A stretch of DNA of 64,000 nucleotides, taken from an uncultured Sphingomonas sp. (lineage in GTDB: Bacteria > Pseudomonadota > Alphaproteobacteria > Sphingomonadales > Sphingomonadaceae). Numbering within the stretch: the stretch's first letter is position 1; every line of letters begins with the position of its first letter. The notes beneath the pieces are model-generated. The model saw only the letters and a program-made list of their open reading frames with translations, was not told the origin of the DNA and searched no databases. Positions 32,711 to 40,485 of this stretch are shown piece after piece. The DNA lies in assembly GCF_936927845.1 (NCBI RefSeq), contig NZ_CAKZHV010000032.1, positions 42,038 through 106,037 of the forward strand, in the 5' to 3' direction. The position numbers were made by a program, and so were the translations under genes.

Positions 32711-35218
32711 CTAGAACGACGCCGAGAAGGTGACACCATAGGTGCGCGGATCACCCGGCTGCCCGACCACCAGACCGGTGTTGCCCGACTGGGTCGCGAG
32801 CAGCTCGAAATAGTCCTGGTCGAACACGTTGCGCACCCAGCCGAACACGTTGAGGCGGCTGCCCTCGCGGTAACCGACGCGGACGTTCGAGATCGAGTAG
32901 CCGTCGATCTGCGTGTAGATCGACTCGGACGGGTTGGACGAGAAATTGGACCGGTAGCTACCGTCGTAGCCGAAGTAGACGTTGCCCTCGGTGCCGCCGA
33001 AGCTGGTCGGCACGCCGTATTCGGCGCCGTAGGAAAACGCCCACTTCGACACGCCCGGAATACGCTGCCCCGACACGTTGCAGAACGGCAGGCTGTTGCC
33101 CGGCGTCCCGGCCGCCGCCGGCGTGCCGACGATTTGGCCATTGACGATCGGCAGCGCGGTGCCGCCCGACAATTCGGGCGGGCACGGCGCATCGATGAAG
33201 CGGACGTATTTGGCGTCGGTATAGGCCGCGTTGGCGTAGACGTTCAGCCGGCTGGTCGGGCGGAACGCCGAATCGATCTCGACCCCGCGGGTGCGCACGT
33301 GCCCGGCGTTCGCCAGATAGCCGCGCAGCACGCTCAACTGGCTGTTGGTGACGGTCGCCTGATAATCGAAGATGTCGGTCCAGAACGCCGCGACGTTGAC
33401 GGTCGCGCGGCGATCGAAGAACTGGTTCTTCAGACCCAGCTCATAGTGGTTGACCGTCTCGGGCTTGACCGTCGCGGTCGCGAGCAGCGGCAGATTGTCG
33501 GCGCCCAGCGGCAGGCCCGACAGATTGATCCCGCCCGATTTGTAGCTGCGCGCATAGGTCGCGTAGAAATGATTGTCGGGCCTCAGATCATAGGCGAGCG
33601 TCACGTCGCCCGACACGTTCCAATCGTCGAATTTCGGCTGGTAACTCTGCGGCGCGAGCACACCGCAGCGGTCGCGCGTCACGCCGCTCGCCGCCTGGGC
33701 GGTGGCCGAGCAATCGAGCGTCGCGCCGGTGCCCGTCGTCACCACCGACCCGTAATCGCCGCTTTTCCGGTCGTAATTGACGCGCAGGCCCGGCGCGATC
33801 GAGAGCCGGTCGGCGATGTGCCACGTCAGCTTGCCGAACGCGGCCGCGCTGGTGTTGCTGAACCCGATGGTGTTGCGCGAGGTCAGCCCGTTCAGCACCG
33901 CGGGGTTGCACGCATTAGCGGTGCTCGCAGCGGTGCAGCCGCCAGCGGGGGGAGCAAGCAGGAAACGGCTCGCCGCCGATCCCTGCACCTGCAGGCCCTG
34001 CGTATCGATCGTTTGGTGAAAGTAGAACAGCCCGGCGACGTAATCGACCGTGCGGCGCCCGTTCGAGGCGATGCGCAACTCCTGGCTCACCTGCTCCTGC
34101 TGCGACGGATTGGCCGACACGGTGGTGATCGGCAGCCCGATGAAGTCGCGGTCGTTCGACGGCTTCCAGTCCCATTTGCGCCACGCACTGACCGAGGTGA
34201 GCGACGCGCTGCCCAGGTCGAGCTCACCGACCAGCGACACGCCGCCCAGTTCCTGCCGCGCGCGCAAAGGCGTGTCGAGATCGGTCACGCGATCGAACGG
34301 ATCGCGCGACGGCGGCTGGTAGCCGAAGGCGGCGGCGAGCGCTTCATACTGCCGCGCGACCGGCCGCTGCGTCGCGCCGACACGGACGAAATATTGCGCG
34401 CAGCAATCGGGATTCTGGTGGTTGTAATCGCCCGACAGCGTCAGATCGAGCGTGTCGGTCGCGTGCCAGTAGAGCTGACCGCGCAGGCTCTGATTGTCCT
34501 GCGCGTTGACGCGCACGCCCGTGCGCACATTGTTCACCGTGCCGTCGCGCCGCGTCACCGACGCCGACAGCCGCACCGCGAGCTTGTCGTCGACGAGCGG
34601 CCCCGACGCCGACGCCTTTGCCTGGACGAAAGCGTAATTGCCCGCGGTCAGCTCGACCCGCGCTTCGGGCGTGAAGCTGGGCTTGCGCGTCGTGATGTTG
34701 ATCGCCCCCGCGGTCGTGTTCTTGCCGTACAGCGTCCCTTGCGGCCCGCGCAGGATCTCGATCCGCTCGGTATCGGTGAAGTCGAACGTCGCCGAGGCGA
34801 TACGGCTGTAATAGACCTGGTCGACGTAGATGCCGACGCCCTGCTCGATCCCGTCGTTGGTGAGGCCGAACGGCGCGCCCAATCCACGGATGTTGGCGGC
34901 CGAGTTGCGCGGGTTGGTGGAGTAGAATTGCAGGCTCGGCTGCAATTGCGTCAACCGGTTGACGTTGTACGCGCCCGTGTCGGCGAGCGCCTGTCCACCG
35001 ATGACCGAGATCGCGATCGGCACCTGCTGCACCGTCTCCGCGCGGCGCCTGGCGGTCACGACGATGTCGCCGCCGCCCTGCTGCGCGGTGCCGAGCCGCC
35101 CCGCCTCGTCCGCGCCCTCCTCTGCCCCCTGCGCGGCGCTCGACGGCGCCGGTGTGGTTGACGGATCGGCCGGCACCTGGGCGGCGACTTGCGCGAGCAA
35201 CGCGAGCGTGACGGACAT
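32711..35218 (-). CDS. TonB-dependent outer-membrane receptor
   Basis: The 835-residue receptor has a short leader (MSVTLALLAQVAAQVPA), a linker with DIVVTARRRAETVQQVPIAI (DIVVTARRRAE box), a plug domain (ISVIGGQALADTGAYNV, IRGLGAPFGL, IEILRGPQGTLYGKNTTAGAINI) and a 22-stranded barrel with aromatic-rich strands, ending in the outer-membrane signature VTFSASF. It imports a ligand using TonB energy; iron-siderophore or plant carbohydrate/aromatic compounds are typical for sphingomonads, but nothing here fixes the substrate. It is a single-gene unit with no sensor, hydrolase or transporter next to it. Confidence 0.95.
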   Translation of the reverse strand: MSVTLALLAQVAAQVPADPSTTPAPSSAAQGAEEGADEAGRLGTAQQGGGDIVVTARRRAETVQQVPIAISVIGGQALADTGAYNVNRLTQLQPSLQFYSTNPRNSAANIRGLGAPFGLTNDGIEQGVGIYVDQVYYSRIASATFDFTDTERIEILRGPQGTLYGKNTTAGAINITTRKPSFTPEARVELTAGNYAFVQAKASASGPLVDDKLAVRLSASVTRRDGTVNNVRTGVRVNAQDNQSLRGQLYWHATDTLDLTLSGDYNHQNPDCCAQYFVRVGATQRPVARQYEALAAAFGYQPPSRDPFDRVTDLDTPLRARQELGGVSLVGELDLGSASLTSVSAWRKWDWKPSNDRDFIGLPITTVSANPSQQEQVSQELRIASNGRRTVDYVAGLFYFHQTIDTQGLQVQGSAASRFLLAPPAGGCTAASTANACNPAVLNGLTSRNTIGFSNTSAAAFGKLTWHIADRLSIAPGLRVNYDRKSGDYGSVVTTGTGATLDCSATAQAASGVTRDRCGVLAPQSYQPKFDDWNVSGDVTLAYDLRPDNHFYATYARSYKSGGINLSGLPLGADNLPLLATATVKPETVNHYELGLKNQFFDRRATVNVAAFWTDIFDYQATVTNSQLSVLRGYLANAGHVRTRGVEIDSAFRPTSRLNVYANAAYTDAKYVRFIDAPCPPELSGGTALPIVNGQIVGTPAAAGTPGNSLPFCNVSGQRIPGVSKWAFSYGAEYGVPTSFGGTEGNVYFGYDGSYRSNFSSNPSESIYTQIDGYSISNVRVGYREGSRLNVFGWVRNVFDQDYFELLATQSGNTGLVVGQPGDPRTYGVTFSASF

Positions 35219-35298
35219 GGCGATGATCCCCTTTGCTTCGCCGCGCAGCGTAGAAGGCGACGGGAAAACCGATCAATCAAGTAGATGTTTAGCGAAGG

Positions 35299-35326
35299 CT
35301 TGAAACGCTTCGCCGGGCTACCATCT
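35299..35326 (+). promoter_or_regulatory. sigma-32-type heat-shock promoter of hsp20
   Basis: CTTGAA at 35299-35304 matches the sigma-32 -35 consensus exactly. After 14 bases, TACCATCT (35319-35326) matches six of eight positions of the -10 consensus CCCCATNT. It lies about 100 bases upstream of the Hsp20 start codon, leaving a leader of roughly 90 bases. Confidence 0.75.
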
Positions 35327-35403
35327 CATCAACCGTGCGGTGCCGCGCAGTCGGGCCGCGCAATGCCGGCGTCGCGGGCACCCGGACGCCGCTTTTCAAC
35401 TCG

Positions 35404-35416
35404 CTTCTTTTGGAGG
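35404..35416 (+). promoter_or_regulatory. Shine-Dalgarno of hsp20 in a weak helix (possible RNA thermometer)
   Basis: CTTCT (35404-35408) can pair with the Shine-Dalgarno GGAGG (35412-35416) through three Watson-Crick and two G-U pairs around a TTT loop, eight or so bases before ATG 35424. Such marginal helices masking the ribosome site are known from ROSE and fourU thermometers of small heat-shock genes. The match to either named class is not exact. Confidence 0.35.
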
Positions 35417-35423
35417 ATTTGAG

Positions 35424-35894
35424 ATGCGTTTCGACCTTACCCCTTATCGCCGCTCGACCATCGGGTTCGATCGTCTGTTCGACATGATCGAGGCCAATGC
35501 GCGCGGCGCATCCGAGAATTATCCCCCGTTCAACCTCGAACGGATCGCTGACGACCGATATCGCATCACACTGGCGATCGCCGGGTTCAGCCGCGACGAG
35601 ATCGAGATCACCGCGCAGCAGAATCTGCTGCTGGTCGCGGGCAAGAAGGACGACAAGGCCGAAGGGCCAAGCTTCCTTCACGTCGGCATCGCCAACCGCA
35701 GCTTTGAGCGCCGCTTCGAGCTGGCCGACTTCGTGTTCGTCGAGGACGCGCGGCTCAACGATGGTCTGCTGGTGATCGATCTGGTCCGCGAAGTACCCGA
35801 AGCGATGAAGCCGAAGAAGATCGCGGTCCGTACCGGCGCGCCGCTCGCCGCGGTCGAGAACAAGCCCGCAGCGGACGAGGCGCAAGCCGCCTGA
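35424..35894 (+). CDS. small heat-shock protein Hsp20 (IbpA-like)
   Basis: The 156-residue chaperone has an N-terminal arm (MRFDLTPYRRSTIGFDRLFDMIE), the alpha-crystallin domain from YPPFNLERIADDRYRITLAIAGFSRDEIEI-type text (NLERIADDRYRI) through IANRSFERRFELADFV to GLLVIDLVREVPE, and an Ala/Lys-rich tail with KKIAV. It binds unfolding proteins as oligomers without ATP. TGGAGGA precedes ATG 35424. A sigma-32-type promoter lies upstream and a strong terminator downstream, so this is a monocistronic heat-shock gene. Confidence 0.96.
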   Translation: MRFDLTPYRRSTIGFDRLFDMIEANARGASENYPPFNLERIADDRYRITLAIAGFSRDEIEITAQQNLLLVAGKKDDKAEGPSFLHVGIANRSFERRFELADFVFVEDARLNDGLLVIDLVREVPEAMKPKKIAVRTGAPLAAVENKPAADEAQAA

Positions 35895-35952
35895 TCGTCT
35901 TAGCGGGCCGATCGGTTCGGCGCCTCTTTGCTCCCTTTCGAGGCGTCGTGGA

Positions 35953-35986
35953 GGCGTCCGGGCATTCGCCCGGGCGCCTTTGATTT
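35953..35986 (+). terminator. rho-independent terminator of hsp20
   Basis: An 11-bp stem (35953-35963 with 35968-35978, one G-U pair, loop ATTC) is followed by TTTGATTT. It starts 59 bases after the hsp20 stop codon and is one of the clearest terminators in the window. Confidence 0.85.
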
Positions 35987-36010
35987 CGTTATCTCGGCGT
36001 GGGTCGGCGC

Positions 36011-36226
36011 TCAGCCGGTGATGACGCGCAGCACCGCTAGCCCAGCGGCGGTCAGCACGACATGCCCCATGAAGTGGCGCGTCAGCCCCAGGTCGAACAG
36101 CAGCGACAGGATCGATCGGTCGGTATCGGGCGGCAGGAAGTGGCGCGGCCCGGCTTGTCGTGCCGAGCGGATCGCTGATCGCGCGGGTTGCGGCAGGCCG
36201 GCGGCCGCCGTTGCTGCAAATGACAT
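36011..36226 (-). CDS. small hypothetical protein (71 aa)
   Basis: The frame starts at ATG 36226 with GTGGGGA upstream. The N-terminal half is Ala/Arg/Pro-rich (MSFAATAAAGLPQPARSAIRS), the middle reads HFLPPDTDRSILSLLFDLGLTRHF, and the C-terminus is a short hydrophobic segment (MGHVVLTAAGLAVLRVI) that might insert in the membrane. No family is recognised. It fills part of the gap between hsp20 and pyrG. ATG 36250 is an alternative start. Evidence is only coding character and a fair ribosome-binding site. Confidence 0.4.
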   Translation of the reverse strand: MSFAATAAAGLPQPARSAIRSARQAGPRHFLPPDTDRSILSLLFDLGLTRHFMGHVVLTAAGLAVLRVITG

Positions 36227-36359
36227 GGATTCGATCCCCACCGGTCCCAATACGCCGGGTACAGCATGGTCACTGCACCCCGATCAAGGTGTCCGATAGC
36301 GCGAAGCGATGAACGACAGCTTGACCGGGATGGGTTGAATTCTACTCGGCGCCAGGCCC

Positions 36360-37994
36360 TTAGACGAGCCGGCTCTGCTTGACCGCGGCGGCGATGAAGC
36401 TCGCGAACAAGGGATGCGGATCGAACGGTTTGGACTTCAATTCCGGGTGGAACTGCACGCCGACGAACCAGGGGTGATCAGGCCGCTCGACGATCTCGGG
36501 CAGCATGCCGTCGGGCGACATTCCCGAGAAGACGAGCCCGCCCGCCTCCAGCCGCTCGCGATAAGCGGTGTTGACCTCGTAGCGATGGCGGTGCCGCTCC
36601 TCGATCTCGTTCGCCCCATAGACCGAGGCGACGACGCTGTTGCCGTCGAGCTTCGCCTGATAGGCGCCCAGCCGCATCGTGCCGCCCATGTCGCCGTCCG
36701 CCGCGCGCTTCTCCAGCCCCCGCTCGCCCATCCACTCGGTGATCAGGCCGACGACCGGCTCGGGCGTCGGACCGAACTCGGTCGAGGACGCGTCGGCGAT
36801 CCCGGCCAGATCGCGTGCGCCCTCGACGCACGCCATCTGCATTCCGAAACAGATGCCGAAATAGGGCACGCGACGCTCGCGCGCAAAGCGCACCGACTCG
36901 ATCTTTCCTTCGGCGCCGCGCGACCCGAACGCACCGGGCACGAGGATCGCGTGGCACGGCTCCAGGTGCGCGGCGATTTCCGCCTCGTCGCCCTCGAACA
37001 GTTCGGCGTCGATCCAGCGGATGTTGACCTTGACCCGGTTGGCGATGCCGCCGTGGACCAACGCCTCGTTCAGCGACTTGTACGCATCCTGCAGCCCGAC
37101 GTACTTGCCGACGACGCCGATCGTCACCTCGCCCTCGGGATGCTCCAGCCGCGCGACGATCTCTTCCCAGCGGCTGAGGTCGGGCGCCGACGACGGCGTG
37201 ATGCCGAACGCGCGCAGCACTTCCGAATCAAGCCCCTCGCCGTGATATTGCAGCGGCACGGCATAGATCGACTTGGCGTCGAGCGCCGGGATCACCGCAC
37301 TCTCGGGCACGTTGCAGAACAGCGCGATCTTGGCGCGCTCCGAGATCGGCAGCGGCTGCTCGCACCGGCACACGATCACGTCGGGCTGAACGCCCAGCGC
37401 GGCGATCTCGCGAACCGAATGCTGCGTCGGCTTCGTCTTCAACTCGCCCGCCGCGGCGATATACGGCACCAGCGTCACGTGGATCGAGATTGCGTTGCCG
37501 CGGCCCAGCTCATTCTTGAGCTGGCGGATCGCCTCGATGAACGGCAGCGACTCGATGTCGCCCACCGTGCCGCCGATCTCGCACAAGACGAAGTCGACAT
37601 CGTCGGTTTCCGCCAGCGCAAACGCCTTGATCGCGTCGGTCACGTGCGGGATCACCTGCACCGTCGCGCCCAGGTAATCGCCGCGCCGCTCACGCTCGAT
37701 GATCGTCTTGTAGATGCGGCCCGAGGTGACGTTGTCCGACTGACGCGAGGCGACGCCGGTGAACCGTTCATAGTGGCCGAGGTCGAGGTCCGTCTCCGCG
37801 CCGTCGTCGGTGACGTAGACCTCACCGTGCTGATACGGGCTCATCGTACCCGGATCGACGTTCAGATACGGATCGAACTTGCGGATGCGAACGCGGTAGC
37901 CGCGCGTCTGGAGGAGCGCGGCGAGGCTCGCCGCCATGAGACCCTTGCCGAGCGAGGAAACCACGCCGCCGGTGATGAAGATAAACCGCGCCAT
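36360..37994 (-). CDS. pyrG: CTP synthase PyrG
   Basis: PyrG aminates UTP to CTP using glutamine and ATP. The 544-residue enzyme has the N-terminal amidoligase domain (ARFIFITGGVVSSLGKGL, KFDPYLNVDPGTMSPYQHGEVYV, EIGGTVGDIESLPF) and the C-terminal class-I glutamine amidotransferase with the nucleophile in YFGICFGMQMACVEG and the His-x-Glu in VQFHPELKSKPFDPHPLF. The length is normal. secG lies 128 bases upstream on the same strand, a common alphaproteobacterial pairing. Confidence 0.98.
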   Translation of the reverse strand: MARFIFITGGVVSSLGKGLMAASLAALLQTRGYRVRIRKFDPYLNVDPGTMSPYQHGEVYVTDDGAETDLDLGHYERFTGVASRQSDNVTSGRIYKTIIERERRGDYLGATVQVIPHVTDAIKAFALAETDDVDFVLCEIGGTVGDIESLPFIEAIRQLKNELGRGNAISIHVTLVPYIAAAGELKTKPTQHSVREIAALGVQPDVIVCRCEQPLPISERAKIALFCNVPESAVIPALDAKSIYAVPLQYHGEGLDSEVLRAFGITPSSAPDLSRWEEIVARLEHPEGEVTIGVVGKYVGLQDAYKSLNEALVHGGIANRVKVNIRWIDAELFEGDEAEIAAHLEPCHAILVPGAFGSRGAEGKIESVRFARERRVPYFGICFGMQMACVEGARDLAGIADASSTEFGPTPEPVVGLITEWMGERGLEKRAADGDMGGTMRLGAYQAKLDGNSVVASVYGANEIEERHRHRYEVNTAYRERLEAGGLVFSGMSPDGMLPEIVERPDHPWFVGVQFHPELKSKPFDPHPLFASFIAAAVKQSRLV

Positions 37995-38122
37995 GGGGAT
38001 AAACGCCTAACCCTGAAATACGAACGACCACAAGCGCGCGGTCACCCACGCGCGGCGAAAATCACGATGAACCGAGTGCCGACCCCGGACGCGGTGTCGA
38101 CAGCTATACAATCAGACGCTGA

Positions 38123-38503
38123 TCAGCGTGCGAGCGGCACGCCGTTGTCGGCGGGCGCCGGCGCGGCGACAGCGGCGGCGTTGCGCGCCGCGTCGGACAG
38201 CGCATCCTGACCGGTCGGAGCGGGCGCCGCGGCGGCGGCAGGCGCGCGCCGTTGGAGCGAAGTGTCGACCGACGTCGCGTTGCGGTTCGCCGCCAGAAAC
38301 GCGAGCAGGATCGACAGAAGGATGAACGCCCCCGCTAGCACCGATGTGGCGCGGGTCAGGAAATCCGCCGCGCCGCGCGCCGACATCAAACCCGACGGGC
38401 TGCCGCTCGACGTCAAGCCGCCGCCTTCCGAGCGCTGCATCAGGATAACCGTGACGAGCGCGGCGGCGACCACCGCGTGGATGACGAGCAGAAAGGTGAA
38501 CAT
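38123..38503 (-). CDS. secG: preprotein translocase subunit SecG
   Basis: SecG is the small third subunit of the SecYEG protein-export channel. The 126-residue protein starts at ATG 38503 with membrane segment MFTFLLVIHAVVAAALVTVILMQ (listed here as FTFLLVIHAVVAAALV), followed by the conserved loop RSEGGGLTSSGSPSGLMSARGAADFLTRAT (RSEGGGLTSSG, MSARGAADF), then a second segment VLAGAFILLSILLAFLAA. The C-terminal 45 residues are an Ala/Pro-rich tail typical of alphaproteobacterial SecG. It precedes pyrG. Confidence 0.95.
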   Translation of the reverse strand: MFTFLLVIHAVVAAALVTVILMQRSEGGGLTSSGSPSGLMSARGAADFLTRATSVLAGAFILLSILLAFLAANRNATSVDTSLQRRAPAAAAAPAPTGQDALSDAARNAAAVAAPAPADNGVPLAR

Positions 38504-38736
38504 GGAGCGAGCGCGCACTTCTTTGGACGGGAGCGCCATGCCGGCGCGACGCGCGGCGACATAGGCGAGCGCGCCCGTTCAATCAACTGCGTCGCCCCGC
38601 TCGCCCACGCGGCCAATCGGCTGCGGCCGATCCACGCCAAATTCATGACGATGCTGAAACCAGTGCGTGGACAGGACGTTAAGCATCGCGACAGACCCGG
38701 ACCCTTCCGGGGCCGCGAACGATCGGGACGAGGGAA

Positions 38737-39102
38737 GTGGCAAGTCTTATTCAGCCCGAACTTGGTCAGTGGATGAACGCGCTGGTCGATTATGTGCGCT
38801 CGGGGGAACCCGATCTCACCAACCGTCAAATGGCATTGCTGCTGGTCGTGTACCTGCGACCGGGCCCGCATACCGTGCGCGGACTGGCGCGTGCACTCAA
38901 CGTGTCGAAACCCGTCGTCACTCGCGCCTTGAACAGGCTGGGGACGCTCGGCTATCTGCGCCGCCAACGCGACGACAGCGACAAGCGCAACATCTTCGTC
39001 GCACGCACATCCGAAGGGGCAGATTTTCTTGAGGAGTTCGGGCAGTTCATCGGCGACGGCGACAGCCATGCCGGACCCGTCAGGGCCGCAGTCAACGCCT
39101 GA
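38737..39102 (+). CDS. MarR-type winged-helix regulator
   Basis: The 121-residue protein is essentially one winged-helix domain: LTNRQMALLLVVYL, VRGLARALNVSKPVVTRALNRLGTLGYLRRQRDDSDKR with recognition helix SKPVVTRALNRL and the Asp-Arg wing DDSDKRNIFVART, as in MarR regulators. The ligand and targets are unknown. GTG 38737 is preceded closely by GAGGGA; ATG 38773 is an alternative. The 3' end overlaps the start of the SH3-like gene by 35 bases, so the two are co-transcribed, and control of the argC region is possible. Confidence 0.88.
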   Translation: MASLIQPELGQWMNALVDYVRSGEPDLTNRQMALLLVVYLRPGPHTVRGLARALNVSKPVVTRALNRLGTLGYLRRQRDDSDKRNIFVARTSEGADFLEEFGQFIGDGDSHAGPVRAAVNA

Positions 39103-39487
39103 CCGGTCGTCAAGGCAGCCCACGCCCGCCGCGTCCGATACGCCCGTCACACCCGATGGTACCGGGCGGGTCGCGCGCCGCACCTTCGCGCTCGACGGCC
39201 CGTCTCGCCCGCTCGATCCACGCACCCATGCGGTGCGTGCCGACATTGCCGACGTTCGCTTGGCCGATCGCGTCTTTGCGCCGCATTATGCCGCACCGCT
39301 TCGCCGCACGATCACGCGCGATGCCGATCTGCGCGCGGCGCGCGGACACGATGCGGCCGTACTCGCCCCGCTTGCGGCTGGCGCGGCGTTCGACCTGCTC
39401 GACCTGACCGGCGATGTCGCCTGGGGGATCGCGATCGACGCCGATCTGGTCGGCTACGTCGACGCCGACGTGGTCGCGCCTGCGTGA
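39068..39487 (+). CDS. stand-alone SH3-like domain protein
   Basis: The 139-residue protein has a Pro/Ser/Thr-rich head (about 1-35) followed by a conserved segment LDPRTHAVRADIADVRLADRVFAPHYA and an SH3-like beta-barrel region (RTITRDADLRAARG, LAPLAAGAAFDLLDLTGDVAWGIA, VGYVDADVV). This resembles the N-terminal SH3 part of sphingomonad NlpC/P60 (C40) peptidases, but the Cys-His catalytic domain is missing: the frame ends at TGA 39487, which overlaps the argC GTG start (GTGA). It may bind peptidoglycan or partner proteins. Confidence 0.7.
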   Translation: MPDPSGPQSTPDRSSRQPTPAASDTPVTPDGTGRVARRTFALDGPSRPLDPRTHAVRADIADVRLADRVFAPHYAAPLRRTITRDADLRAARGHDAAVLAPLAAGAAFDLLDLTGDVAWGIAIDADLVGYVDADVVAPA

Positions 39488-40413
39488 GCGTCTCGGTCTT
39501 CATCGACGGCGCGGTCGGCACCACCGGCCTCGAGATCCGCGAGCGCCTGTCGGGGCGCGGCGACGTGTCGCTGCTGATCCTCGACGAAGCGCGCCGCAAG
39601 GAAGCCTCGGCGCGTCGTGAAGCGCTCAACGACGCCGACATCGTCATTCTCTGCCTGCCCGACGATGCCGCGCGCGACGCGGTGACGATGATCGAGAACG
39701 GCACGACTCGCGTCATCGATGCTTCAACCGCGCACCGCGTCGCGGACGGCTGGACCTACGGTTTCGCCGAGCTCGAACCCGACCAGGCCGAGCGGATCGC
39801 GCAGGCGCGCTTCGTCGCCAATCCGGGCTGCTACCCGACCGGTTTCCTCGCGCTCGTCCGTCCGCTGATCCGCGCCGGGCTGCTGCCCGCCGACGCGCTC
39901 GTCACCGTGAACGCGACCTCGGGCTATTCGGGTGGCGGCAAGTCGATGATCGCCGAGTTCGAGGGCGGCGCGGCAGCTACCGCCTTCCGCCCCTACGCGC
40001 TCGCGCTCGGTCACAAGCACGTGCCCGAGATGACGCGCCACGCGGGCCTCCTGCACGGGCCGGTGTTCCAGCCCGCAGTCGCCAACACCTATCGCGGCAT
40101 GGTGGTCGAGGTACCGCTTCACCTAGCGCAGCTCGCGCCCGGCGCGGATCGGTACGCGGTCGAACAGGCCCTGCTTGATGCCTATGCCGCGTGCGACCTC
40201 GTCCGCGTGTCGACCGACGCACCGTCGACGATCGCGATCGAGGATGACGCTGGCACCGACCGCATGACGCTCCACGTCTTCGGCAACGCCGACCTGCGCC
40301 AGCTTCGCCTCGTCGCGACGCTCGACAATCTCGGCAAGGGCGCGGCGGGCGCGGCGGTGCAGAACCTCAATTTGATGGCGGGGCTGGACCCGCTGGCAGG
40401 TCTCGCGCGCTAA
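39484..40413 (+). CDS. argC: N-acetyl-gamma-glutamyl-phosphate reductase, type 2
   Basis: ArgC reduces N-acetylglutamyl phosphate to the semialdehyde in arginine synthesis. The 309-residue length and the short N-terminal Rossmann motif VFIDGAVGTTGLEIRERL identify the type 2 enzyme. The catalytic cysteine is in VANPGCYPTGFLALV, with ATSGYSGGGKSMI and GHKHVPEM (the active-site His) following. GTG 39484 overlaps the preceding stop by four bases. zwf starts 72 bases downstream. Confidence 0.96.
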   Translation: MSVSVFIDGAVGTTGLEIRERLSGRGDVSLLILDEARRKEASARREALNDADIVILCLPDDAARDAVTMIENGTTRVIDASTAHRVADGWTYGFAELEPDQAERIAQARFVANPGCYPTGFLALVRPLIRAGLLPADALVTVNATSGYSGGGKSMIAEFEGGAAATAFRPYALALGHKHVPEMTRHAGLLHGPVFQPAVANTYRGMVVEVPLHLAQLAPGADRYAVEQALLDAYAACDLVRVSTDAPSTIAIEDDAGTDRMTLHVFGNADLRQLRLVATLDNLGKGAAGAAVQNLNLMAGLDPLAGLAR

Positions 40414-40485
40414 CGCCGTCAACATCGGTCAACCCGCCCCCGCGTGCCGGCTCGGCTACGTCGGGGCCAATGTCTCGGAGCCAAC

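Noticed and set aside
33134..35161. 675-residue open frame opposite the TonB receptor
   Set aside because: Mirror of third-position GC on the receptor strand; no recognisable motifs.
38560..38736. possible tRNA or second secG-linked gene upstream of secG
   Set aside because: No cloverleaf could be drawn and open frames there are antisense-like.
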